Shown piece after piece: positions 1-8,426 of a DNA stretch of 64,000 bases. The translations under genes were made by a program, and so were the position numbers. Within the stretch, counting starts at the first letter, position 1, and each line of letters begins with the position of its first letter. Below the pieces are notes generated by a model. It saw only the letters and a list, made by a program, of their open reading frames with translations. It was not told the DNA's origin and did no database searches. Origin of the DNA: Paramoeba atlantica. Its lineage: Eukaryota > Discosea. The stretch lies in the NCBI GenBank assembly GCA_977017575.1, contig CDRNVI010000073.1:86421-150420 (forward strand), read 5' to 3'.

Positions 1-1
1 T

Positions 2-1429
2 GCAAAATCTGCTACCCGAACCGTCCAGGCTCTCATATCCCAAAAGAACAATGAGTCCCTTACCAGCGACACAGGAGAAGCACCCCCAGCTCCATGCAAA
101 CATCCTTGTAAGGACAAAAGCACCTGCGGACACCCCTGTTGCAAGCGGGGTGTAACGCGGCCACATATCCTGGTCACTCCTCACACAAACGAACTTCCCC
201 CTCACCCCGTCCCCCCCACCACACAACAAACGGTTCCGGAATGCAAACACCGCTGCAAGGACAAAGCTCACTGTGAACACCCGTGCTGCAAACGACACCT
301 GGTACGCGTAGCAAAACCGGATACGTACAACAATAAGAGAAGTGACGCACCGGTGGATGCAAGAGAAGACGTGAAGGTGATCACGGCTGTGAGTGTAATG
401 CCGGTACAACGTAGCACACCCTGTAAGCATGTCTGTAAAAACAAACAGACCTGCGGGCACCCATGTTGCAAACGTAATCTTACACCAACAACATACGAAC
501 TCACGAGCACTACGGCGAGCGGTCAAGAACCCGGGCCCAAAGAAGCTCCAAGTACGCGACAAAGGGACGAAACGTCACCGCCATGCACGCGTGACCGCGT
601 AACACAGGATGTGAAAGTACCGAAATCAAGCAACCTACTAGGCATGGCAGCGCGAGCTGCAACACGATATCTGTTTTCAAGCCGCACTCAACCGTACGCT
701 AACGGCACTCCCTCAACCCCGGCGGTAACCGTACGACCTCACAGCAGCACCGGACAGGAACGCTTGTCGTACACGATAGCACCCTGTCCAAAAGACGAAC
801 ACGATTTACATGTACCCCCACCCAAGGAGGTTATTCCCCATCAAAAATCACCCACTGTTACCGTCGGTCGTGCCGTCGCATCAACTGCCTGCTCGCTTGC
901 CAAATTCCTACTTTTCAACGGCGTTCCATGTCAAACTCCGGACTCCCAAAGCCTCCCCAAACCTAAATCTCCAACACAACTTCAGGTCCACGCCTTAACT
1001 AGCGTATGCAAGCATATCTGCAAGAGTAAAGATCAATGTAAGCACGTGTGCTGCAAGCAAGGCCTAGGCCCCGCCTCCGAACAAGCAGACCGTGTCGAGC
1101 CCTGTAAGCATAAATGTAAGAACAAAGCAGGGTGCGGCCATCCTTGCTGCAAACGCACTGGCACACCGTTGACTTCGCTCGACACACCGATAAACAAACT
1201 CGATGGGCAGGATACTCTACCCACCGGCCCATGTACCCTTCCCAAGAATCTCGTCACACCGTCCCTAAACGCAACCACTACGACAGCTGACCGTGCCGTT
1301 GCCAGGGAACCAACCATCCCGACTCCCAAAAACAAGGCACCGGAAAGTATCATTCTCTTGGACTCACCTTCCCCAGCACACCAACACAGTCCGCGGAATG
1401 AGAATGGCGATGACGAAGTCCCATCCTGA
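2..1429 (+). CDS. Retrotransposon N-terminal region with five CX3CX5CXHXCC knuckles (partial, ends at in-frame TGA)
   Basis: The frame is open from the left edge, so the start codon is not in the window; the first internal ATG is at 353. Five short knuckles with the spacing C-x3-C-x5-C-x-H-x-C-C-K start at 95, 242, 422, 1007 and 1103. A sixth is at 2183, in the frame beyond the stop. They are joined by Pro/Thr/Ser-rich linkers. Such modules probably bind zinc and nucleic acid; the spacing recalls the short C-terminal finger of HFM1/MER3-type helicases, from memory only. The TGA at 1427 is followed by the same frame, open and coding-like, with no ATG until 1853. The upstream and downstream parts are therefore probably one ancestral protein, or ORF1 and ORF2 separated by a single stop. 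Confidence 0.7.
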   Translation, partial: AKSATRTVQALISQKNNESLTSDTGEAPPAPCKHPCKDKSTCGHPCCKRGVTRPHILVTPHTNELPPHPVPPTTQQTVPECKHRCKDKAHCEHPCCKRHLVRVAKPDTYNNKRSDAPVDAREDVKVITAVSVMPVQRSTPCKHVCKNKQTCGHPCCKRNLTPTTYELTSTTASGQEPGPKEAPSTRQRDETSPPCTRDRVTQDVKVPKSSNLLGMAARAATRYLFSSRTQPYANGTPSTPAVTVRPHSSTGQERLSYTIAPCPKDEHDLHVPPPKEVIPHQKSPTVTVGRAVASTACSLAKFLLFNGVPCQTPDSQSLPKPKSPTQLQVHALTSVCKHICKSKDQCKHVCCKQGLGPASEQADRVEPCKHKCKNKAGCGHPCCKRTGTPLTSLDTPINKLDGQDTLPTGPCTLPKNLVTPSLNATTTTADRAVAREPTIPTPKNKAPESIILLDSPSPAHQHSPRNENGDDEVPS

Positions 1430-4400
1430 GTTTTCCAACAAGCGCACAGCGTAGGGCGAATACAAAGCCCGCCGCTTGAACAAGGAAGCCTCTTACCCCC
1501 ATCACAACTGGACACCCATTTACATTCGGATGAATCCGAGGGTCCCCAGATTCCCACACAAACTCCCGACAGCCCGTCACAGTATCTCCCGCCGCCCCAG
1601 GACCCCGTAACCCATAACCGACACAAGCAACGTTTCCACTTTATCCAGTCCCGGTCAAAACCTGTCAAACTCCGCCTCGTCAACGACAACACATGGAGAT
1701 ATTTCCCGGATGTGCATGCAGCATGCGTAAGCCAACTTGTGCGTAGTCGTATCCCTTCCCCCCAGGGGGCTGAAGCCGCCCTGTCCAAAGCGCTCAATGG
1801 GAAAAGTGCAGCACACGACATCGTCGTAGAAACGTGTACCGTAGACGAACTTATGGAAAAGAGAGCGTGTGACTTTTTAGAAGTTAGTAGAGTAGACTCA
1901 ACAAGTCACATTTCTTGCCACGCGAACTGGGTATCTCTTTTTCACGACAGCCGCCTGGAATTATACAACCTCTACGCATCACCTAGCTCAATGGGTAAAG
2001 CGGTAAACAAGGTACTGAACGGGAGAGCGGTCCCTGGGTTATCGGCGTTTCGGATCGTTCTGCTCCTTCGCACCGACGACAAAGAAGAAGTACAGCCATC
2101 AAAGCCCCAAACGGTCCCAACACTTCCACCATACGAGATTATTTCGCGTGACCACGCCTCCTCCTTGAAGCGGACGCACCCATGCCAACATCGATGCATA
2201 AGTAAACTCAAATGCAGCCATCCATGCTGCAAAATCTATGGACCATCCCTCGATCAGGGAATCGAAGGAGACTCTGAGGGGAGCCCCAACGCAGGACAAG
2301 AGCAAGAACACCCCGAACTTAACCCCCCCACTTCCGCTTCCTCTCCGAGACTACTCGACGAGACGGAGTACCTTTTCCGCACGGCACGATACATCCAGGG
2401 GGGCAAGTTAAACATAAACTTGGCTGACGCGCACTGGCACGAGGTGGAACGTAGGGCCCTCCACAGATGCAACACCTTGCTCACTGTCTCTGGCGACGCA
2501 CTCTCCGCCGTCCATAACGCAGAACTACTGAGTGCAATACTAGCGGTGTCGGCATATGAAGTGGCGCGAGACGTCGACTCCAGGAAGGGTTTCATTATCC
2601 GAACGGCTCGAGGACATATAAAGGGGAAAGTCCGTCCATTAGAAAGCGAAAAAGTTGCCTTTTCCTTCTCTCGACATGTAAAACAACTACAAATGAAGCT
2701 GCGATACACACACGGCAAGGCTCCCCGCATGGCGTTGAAACAAAAGATTAAGGAAACCAAAAAGGCGGAACGTATATACAGCGCAGAAGCCATGGCCCAA
2801 AAACGGGAACTGGAAAGTCGCTGGGCACTTCAACAATTCAACCGCAATCCATGGACGGCTGCGAGTCAAACCTTGGACAAAAGGACAGAAGCAGAAAGTG
2901 TACCGGCCTATCCGACTTGCAATGTACAGAAAGTGGAAAGTGTGTTCACAACATTACTTACGGACCCCACTACAGTGCATCACTTACCACCCCACGACGT
3001 CCTCGGAAACCGTCCTCTGGCAGAAATGACCTGGGACGAACTGGCTTCAATCGACATTTCGAACGCTCTCACATCAAAGAAAAACAGCAGTGCTCCAGGC
3101 CAGGACTCCATTACGTACCAGACTCTAAAGCGATGCCACAGCTCCCACACCCACATGGCAAACGTCTTCAACGCGCTAGTGCGCTTCAGCACATGTCCGA
3201 CGTCGTGGAAAATATCCGTCACTCGCCTCATTTACAAAAAAGGGGAGCCTGACAACCCACAAAACTGGCGTCCCATCAGCCTGACTAGCGTACTAGGGAA
3301 ACTCCTGCATTCCATCATCAGCCGGAAAATGACGAAATTCCTACTTGAAGCCTCTGTCATTGACCCCAAGATACAGAAAGGCTTTCTCCCCGCCATTAAC
3401 GGTACTCTCGAACATACGCAATCCCTCTCAGAGCTCCTACGCCACTACCGGAAGAACAAGTGGAACTACTGCATGGCCCAGCTAGACCTCAGTAACGCCT
3501 TTGGTTCAGTCCCCCGCAACATCATCTTTGAAGCACTGGAATGGGCGAGAATCTCCCCAAACATTATTAAATACGTCCAATGCTTATACACTGACGCAAG
3601 TACCCGCATTAAATGTTACGAAGGTCTGTCCAGCGCGATCCCAGCTAAACGAGGTGTCTTACAAGGTGACACTCTCTCTCCTACGCTCTTTCTGGTGATT
3701 ATGGAGCTAGCCCTACGTTACATGGCAAAATCGTTTCCCTCATTTGGGTTGAACCTCCCTGGATTTCCAAAAAGCTTCCTAAAAGCGTACGCCGACGATC
3801 TCACGGTCCTGACGAATAGTGAAAAAGAAATGCAACTGGCTGTTGAAACACTATCCACGGTACTCGGTTCGCTTGGCCTTTCCATCAACGTCAAAAAGTG
3901 CAGAGTCCAATGTATGGCGTCCAAGAAAAATGATGAACACCCCGGCTACATGACACGACGTCCTCAAATTTTCATCAAGAACGAAGCTATACCGCATATA
4001 TGCGACGAAGGAAGTACGTTTCTTGGCATGAATATTGCCCCCGGTTCCCAACAATCCCGAGCCCTTTTCACGAAAGTTAGGCCCTTATTGAAGCGATGGC
4101 TTCATAACATTGACCAGTCGGCCCACGACCTCCCATCAAAAATTTGGATATATCAACACGCAATCATCTCTCGGCTACGCTTCACCTTTACTATACACCC
4201 ATGTATCACGCTCAACTTTATTTTACGCCTTCAGAAAATGTGTACTCACTCCCTGAAACGGTGGATCAATGCGGCTAGAACTACATGCAGCGAAGCAATC
4301 TACTCTCAGCGTGGATGGAACATCTGCAGCTTGTCCAGACTCTGGGAGGACTGTACAGCTGATCTTCTCTGTCAAATGAAGCGGTCCCGAGACCCGAACG

Positions 4401-5320
4401 TTACCGCCGCACTGCAGGAAAGAATACGGGCTGAAGAACATAAGCGCAGGAAAGGCCAAATTCGACCAGCATGTGACATCACACACATACTGGAGGATCG
4501 CGACCTCGCAAAACGAACTCTTCTTGAGCTTAATGAGGACCGAATGATCAACGCACTACGCCGCAGGTCAACGTTCGCTATTCAGTGGTGGGATATAGCC
4601 TCCGAGGAAGAACAGGCGAAAGATTTCAGCGCCGCGATAAACGGACTACGTAGCACTTCCCTTAGCCGCTTCGCAACTTCTTTAATGGTACAAAACACTC
4701 TCCCTACTAGGACAATGCTAAGGACATGGGGAATTCACGGCACAGATACAGTACAATGCCGAATTTGTAAACAAGAACCGGAAACATTACGACACCTCTT
4801 ATCCTCGTGCAAGGTATCACTAGAACAGGGACGTTACACATATCGCCATGATTGTGTACTCTCCACCTTTGCAAACGCGATACTCTCTTCCCCCCATACC
4901 GCAGAGGCACATTTTGATCTCCCACACCTACGTCAACTACCCGCATGGTGGTCCGACCTGGAAACACAGCTTCGCCCAGATGGAATCGTCAAACTCAACG
5001 ACGGAACTGAATTTATCGTTGAGTTGACGATGCCCTGGGAGGAAAACGTACACGAAGCCCACTGCCGAAAAGTAGAAAAGTACATAAATATTCTACACCG
5101 ACGAAAAATAAGGTACTCAGACTGCCACTTAATATGCTTTGAAGTTGGAGCTAGAGGTCTCCCTTCTACGACGCTGCGTCACATCAACCGTCTCTTTTTG
5201 GGTGACAAGGCACTCTCAGATAAGTGCCGTGTCGAAGTCATCCGAACGGCGATCCGGAGCAGCTTTCAACTCTGGCTGAAAAGGGAATCCCCTTTATGGG
5301 ACAACCAAAGCTTTGGTTAG
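1430..5320 (+). CDS. Retrotransposon reverse transcriptase / restriction-like endonuclease polyprotein
   Basis: Residues are counted from codon 1712. One more Cys/His knuckle is at about 158-175. The RT region has the Asp of motif A in QLDLSNAFGSVP, the GVLQGDTLSP motif and the catalytic YADD box at 693-696. A CCHC knuckle (C-x2-C-x8-H-x4-C) starts at 1016. It is followed by a restriction-like endonuclease with RPDG (P1089, D1090), then IVELTMPWE (E1104). These are the hallmark domains of CRE/R2-type elements. No ATG occurs in frame between the TGA at 1427 and 1853, yet that stretch reads as protein. Translation would need readthrough or an upstream start, or the copy is dead from one nonsense mutation. 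RT and endonuclease catalytic residues look intact. Confidence 0.85.
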   Translation, partial: VFQQAHSVGRIQSPPLEQGSLLPPSQLDTHLHSDESEGPQIPTQTPDSPSQYLPPPQDPVTHNRHKQRFHFIQSRSKPVKLRLVNDNTWRYFPDVHAACVSQLVRSRIPSPQGAEAALSKALNGKSAAHDIVVETCTVDELMEKRACDFLEVSRVDSTSHISCHANWVSLFHDSRLELYNLYASPSSMGKAVNKVLNGRAVPGLSAFRIVLLLRTDDKEEVQPSKPQTVPTLPPYEIISRDHASSLKRTHPCQHRCISKLKCSHPCCKIYGPSLDQGIEGDSEGSPNAGQEQEHPELNPPTSASSPRLLDETEYLFRTARYIQGGKLNINLADAHWHEVERRALHRCNTLLTVSGDALSAVHNAELLSAILAVSAYEVARDVDSRKGFIIRTARGHIKGKVRPLESEKVAFSFSRHVKQLQMKLRYTHGKAPRMALKQKIKETKKAERIYSAEAMAQKRELESRWALQQFNRNPWTAASQTLDKRTEAESVPAYPTCNVQKVESVFTTLLTDPTTVHHLPPHDVLGNRPLAEMTWDELASIDISNALTSKKNSSAPGQDSITYQTLKRCHSSHTHMANVFNALVRFSTCPTSWKISVTRLIYKKGEPDNPQNWRPISLTSVLGKLLHSIISRKMTKFLLEASVIDPKIQKGFLPAINGTLEHTQSLSELLRHYRKNKWNYCMAQLDLSNAFGSVPRNIIFEALEWARISPNIIKYVQCLYTDASTRIKCYEGLSSAIPAKRGVLQGDTLSPTLFLVIMELALRYMAKSFPSFGLNLPGFPKSFLKAYADDLTVLTNSEKEMQLAVETLSTVLGSLGLSINVKKCRVQCMASKKNDEHPGYMTRRPQIFIKNEAIPHICDEGSTFLGMNIAPGSQQSRALFTKVRPLLKRWLHNIDQSAHDLPSKIWIYQHAIISRLRFTFTIHPCITLNFILRLQKMCTHSLKRWINAARTTCSEAIYSQRGWNICSLSRLWEDCTADLLCQMKRSRDPNVTAALQERIRAEEHKRRKGQIRPACDITHILEDRDLAKRTLLELNEDRMINALRRRSTFAIQWWDIASEEEQAKDFSAAINGLRSTSLSRFATSLMVQNTLPTRTMLRTWGIHGTDTVQCRICKQEPETLRHLLSSCKVSLEQGRYTYRHDCVLSTFANAILSSPHTAEAHFDLPHLRQLPAWWSDLETQLRPDGIVKLNDGTEFIVELTMPWEENVHEAHCRKVEKYINILHRRKIRYSDCHLICFEVGARGLPSTTLRHINRLFLGDKALSDKCRVEVIRTAIRSSFQLWLKRESPLWDNQSFG

Positions 5321-5398
5321 CAAATGGTCTAGCAGGCGACGTCATATGCGTACGTCCTGTTAGACTTTATTACTCTACAGGTAATGCCCTGTATAGAT

Positions 5399-5614
5399 AT
5401 AATATTGAATAATAATTATTTTTCAGGGAACATCGATCTTAGTTCTCTGCCACCGTTGCTTTTTATTTTTCACTTGGAATGGAATCTATTCGAAGGGATC
5501 GTAGACGTCTCATCTCTTCCAAAGCGTATTTATATACTCAATCTTAGTAGAAATCCGTTGGATAAGATTATTCCAAATCCTTTACCTCCTTGTGTTGTAT
5601 TCGCCCCCTCTTAG
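5399..5614 (+). pseudogene. 5'-truncated LRR gene cut by the retrotransposon
   Basis: The frame starts abruptly inside an LRR (ILNNNYFSGNIDLSSLP) and holds two to three repeats of the type found in the intact LRR genes nearby. It ends at TAG 5612-5614. No N-terminal cap (C-x-W-x-G-x-x-C) or start region precedes it; upstream lies the 3' end of the retrotransposon. The simplest reading is that the element landed in, or rearranged with, an LRR gene and that the 5' half lies left of the element or is lost. Confidence 0.6.
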
Positions 5615-5772
5615 AATGTGGGTACAAAACTTTTTTTTGCACATCAAAGTTTGAAAGAGCTTCTTATAAGAATTAATGGTTCCTCTTCAATTTGCCATAC
5701 GAAAGCATAACTTATTTCAACAATTTATTTCGGCTTTATTCTCACAGTTTCTAACAAAAAACCCACTGAATT

Positions 5773-6588
5773 ATGAACAGCACACTATTACCCCGATCAA
5801 CAGGAAAAGTACGGGGCGCTTCTTTGCCCGCGATATATGATCTCATTCGCTTTTGCAAAGGCCTTGAGAATCCACATGCCAGCTGGTCGGAGTCCACTCC
5901 TGTTTGCGAGTGGGATGGAGTGCAATGTACCCCGGAGAAGGAGGTGAAAAGTATTTTTTGGTATCGTCGATCTCTTCGCGGTGCGCTACACTGGGCGTCT
6001 CTCCCAGCAAGTATCCGAGAACTGCACATGTATGGAAACTCTTTTAGAGGAACTCTTCCTTTGCAGGATATTTCTATGGGGTTAGAGATATTGGATGCTC
6101 ACGCGAATGTGTTGCAAGGTGAACTATCTCTAAGCAATCTTGTTTCGTCCTTTTTGGTGATACGTCTTTCACGAAATTCGTTTTCTTCTACAATAGATGT
6201 AACTCAGCTTCCTGATCTTCGTGTGCTGGAAGTCGCAATAAACAAACTTTACGGAACTGTTGATCTTTCTTACTTTCCACCAAGTCTATTGCAAGTTTCT
6301 TTTTCTCGCAATCAGTTTAGCGGTCCGCTAAATTTGGGCCAACTCCCAAACGGTATACGCTCTTTCGACGCTTCTCATAATTCTTTTAGTGGAGATTTAG
6401 ACTTGCGCTTCCTGCCCGCCTCTTTGGAATTCTTACGCCTTGCGAATAATGAACTAGGACCTCGTCTTCTTCAGTGGGATGAGGATCATATCCCTCCGTA
6501 TCTCCGTTGTGTTATCATCTCTGAAAATTGTTTTTGGAGAACTGAAATCAGATCATTGTCATCTATTTTCAAACTAGATGCTGCATAG
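5773..6588 (+). CDS. Leucine-rich-repeat protein, family member 1
   Basis: A 271-residue protein. The N-terminal cap contains a GKVRGASLP motif (11-19) and C45-x-W47-x-G49-x-x-C52. About eight irregular 22-24 residue repeats of the form LP-x2-L-x2-L-x-L-x2-N-x-FSG-x2-DL follow. The C-x-W-x-G-x-x-C cap with such repeats resembles PSA/GP46 surface antigens of kinetoplastids and plant-type LRR ectodomains. Such domains usually bind proteins or glycans. ATG 5773 follows a TTTATTCTCACAG acceptor-like stretch, and in-frame stops upstream rule out a longer start. No signal peptide is visible, unlike the relative at 7027, so its location is unclear. No membrane segment or anchor is visible. Confidence 0.7.
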   Translation: MNSTLLPRSTGKVRGASLPAIYDLIRFCKGLENPHASWSESTPVCEWDGVQCTPEKEVKSIFWYRRSLRGALHWASLPASIRELHMYGNSFRGTLPLQDISMGLEILDAHANVLQGELSLSNLVSSFLVIRLSRNSFSSTIDVTQLPDLRVLEVAINKLYGTVDLSYFPPSLLQVSFSRNQFSGPLNLGQLPNGIRSFDASHNSFSGDLDLRFLPASLEFLRLANNELGPRLLQWDEDHIPPYLRCVIISENCFWRTEIRSLSSIFKLDAA

Positions 6589-7026
6589 GCTCCAATTTAG
6601 AATTTAGGGCTTGCGAAACAGACATTTTTCTCTATTGAACCACTGCCCAGTTTAACGTGTCTATGACATGTTGCTCTGTCGGGAGTACACTGTAAACAGC
6701 GCGGGGGTTTAAATTTGTTATTGCCACAACCCGGGATTCGGATTACCGTTTAACTTGCATATTACCGTTTAAATTGGCACGTTACCGTTTACGAATGTAA
6801 ACGGTAACCCGACAGACGGGTTACTTGTCGTTAATAACACTTGCCGTTACATTCAATATTTCTCACAGCATACCCTCTAATGAGATGGGTTGATTACTTC
6901 ATACAATAAAACAATAGTTTCCATGTATGAAGACTTACTCCATTTATGCCACTAATATTTTGTATCATAATAAATTATTTTGTATCGGATGCACAGCCAC
7001 CAATATTTTAATTTATTCATCTTCCA
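6589..7026. other. Intergenic spacer with TTACCGTTTA motif cluster
   Basis: There is no gene. The decamer TTACCGTTTA occurs at 6743, 6762 and 6782, 19-20 bp apart, and inverted at 6798-6807. The inverted pair TAACCCG/CGGGTTA (6805-6823) follows directly. The rest is AT-rich. Confidence 0.6.
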
Positions 7027-8133
7027 ATGTCACCCCATTCCGTAAATATTTTACAGCGTAGATACTTTGTAGCACTAGGCTTCGTGCTCACAGTATTCTT
7101 TAGCTCTAGTATTCGAACAGCTGACGAGTTCCCCCAACCACCCCCACAAAAACGACGCAAATTTGGCAGCAAAGTGAGCTCTGTGACGCTCTCTGAGATT
7201 GACCTCATGCGTCAGTTTGTTCAACATGTGAAAAATGCTCCTCCCTCCTGGGGTAAGCGATCCTCTGTGTGTAAATGGAAAGGGATAAAATGCAACTCTG
7301 ACTCACAAGTTACACATCTCAATTGGAGTCGTAGTGATATTGGTGGGAACCTCACGTGGAGTTATTTACCTCTTCACCTTGTTGAACTTATAGCAAACCA
7401 ACCATATCGCGGAGGGTTCACAGGAACATTAGCCTCAACCGATTTAAATGCCCCACTGACAACATTTCACGTGTCGTTACATTCGCATCACGGATTTTTC
7501 GGCTTTGCCAACCTTCCCTCACAGATGATAAGTCTTGATATCGGAAGAAATCATTTGGAAGGTCCCGTTGATCTTACTCAGCTTCCTCCACTGATTGAAA
7601 ATATTGTAGCGCATGGAAATCGTTTTCAGGGCAGCATAGATCTCACCGCAATGCCCGCAACCTTACATAGGCTTCTACTACACGAAAATCAATTGAGCGG
7701 CGCACTTAATCTAACTCAGTTGCCAAAAACTCTTAAAAGGCTTAATTTATCAGTGAATCAGTTCGAAGGTCGCATTGAGCTCTCCGCGTTACCCGCAGCA
7801 TTAGATGTGCTTAATCTAAATGAGAATCGTCTAAGTGGAGCGCTTCATTTTGAAAATTTTCCTCCCTCTCTCGGGGAGATTTCATTGAACCACAATGCGT
7901 TTGAAGGGCCATTGATTGTACCGCAAGTTCCGCCCTCTATGCATTTGCTCGATGTTTCTACAAATAATATCACTGGCGTGTTTGATACAACACCTAATCG
8001 TTATCAAAAGGTGGGTTTCCGCGTGACTGACAACCATTTTGATGCGTTGATTCAGGAAAAGAAGGTTAAACACATAGTCTATATTGAGCCCGAAGTTTTA
8101 CGGTACACTGAAAAGGAATACGCCGCCCTCTAA
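7027..8133 (+). CDS. Leucine-rich-repeat protein with signal peptide, family member 2
   Basis: A 368-residue protein. Residues 10-31 form a basic-then-hydrophobic segment (RRYFVALGFVLTVFFSSS) typical of a signal peptide. Next comes a basic Pro-rich motif, DEFPQPPPQKRRKF (33-46), shared with the LRR protein at 42,221. The cap C82-x-W84-x-G86-x-x-C89 follows, then roughly nine LRRs from about 100 to 345 with the core LP-x2-L-x2-L-x-L-x2-N. It is probably secreted or on the cell surface, since no C-terminal membrane segment is seen. ATG 7027 is the first in frame after an AT-rich leader. The ligand is unknown. Confidence 0.75.
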   Translation: MSPHSVNILQRRYFVALGFVLTVFFSSSIRTADEFPQPPPQKRRKFGSKVSSVTLSEIDLMRQFVQHVKNAPPSWGKRSSVCKWKGIKCNSDSQVTHLNWSRSDIGGNLTWSYLPLHLVELIANQPYRGGFTGTLASTDLNAPLTTFHVSLHSHHGFFGFANLPSQMISLDIGRNHLEGPVDLTQLPPLIENIVAHGNRFQGSIDLTAMPATLHRLLLHENQLSGALNLTQLPKTLKRLNLSVNQFEGRIELSALPAALDVLNLNENRLSGALHFENFPPSLGEISLNHNAFEGPLIVPQVPPSMHLLDVSTNNITGVFDTTPNRYQKVGFRVTDNHFDALIQEKKVKHIVYIEPEVLRYTEKEYAAL

Positions 8134-8278
8134 GAATCTAGCCATACACACGAATACCTTCACTAAATTAGCAAATTTCTGTATTTTGTGCCTTTTTGAT
8201 AAATAGATTATACATAGATTGCATCATAGATTCTTATATTGTGTTTTCTAGAATACAATTGGTTTTATTTTGCTTTTT

Positions 8279-8322
8279 GGGCTCTAATCTAAACGCGGAG
8301 GTAGTTTTCAACGCGAAACAAT
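8279..8322 (+). repeat. Degenerate single arm of the foldback repeat
   Basis: The stretch from GGCTCTAATCTAAACGCGG through the following AGGTAGTTTTCAACGCGAA closely matches one arm of the foldback hairpins at 25,383 and 27,171. No second arm is present. It is an old or truncated copy in the leader of the next gene. Confidence 0.55.
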
Positions 8323-8426
8323 GACTGCTAACAACCTCAGAATTGCTTACCCAAAATTCATTACTCGTTAGCATCTGTATATTCCCTTTTTTACAAATTC
8401 ACAATGTTAATCGAACCTATGTCCTC

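Larger units (their letters stand above)
1..5400 (+). mobile_element. Non-LTR retrotransposon with restriction-like endonuclease (CRE/R2/NeSL-like), 5' end outside the window
   Basis: One reading frame runs from base 2 to the TAG at 5318-5320 and is interrupted only by a TGA at 1427-1429. In order it encodes repeated Cys/His knuckles, a reverse transcriptase, a C-terminal CCHC knuckle and a PD-(D/E)XK endonuclease. This is the architecture of site-specific non-LTR elements of the CRE, R2 and NeSL groups, which nick a target and reverse-transcribe their RNA from the nick. The right end lies near 5,395, where the sequence changes into the middle of an LRR gene. I see no long A tail. The 5' end and any target duplication lie outside the window. 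Calling the clade more closely would need an RT tree. Confidence 0.85.
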
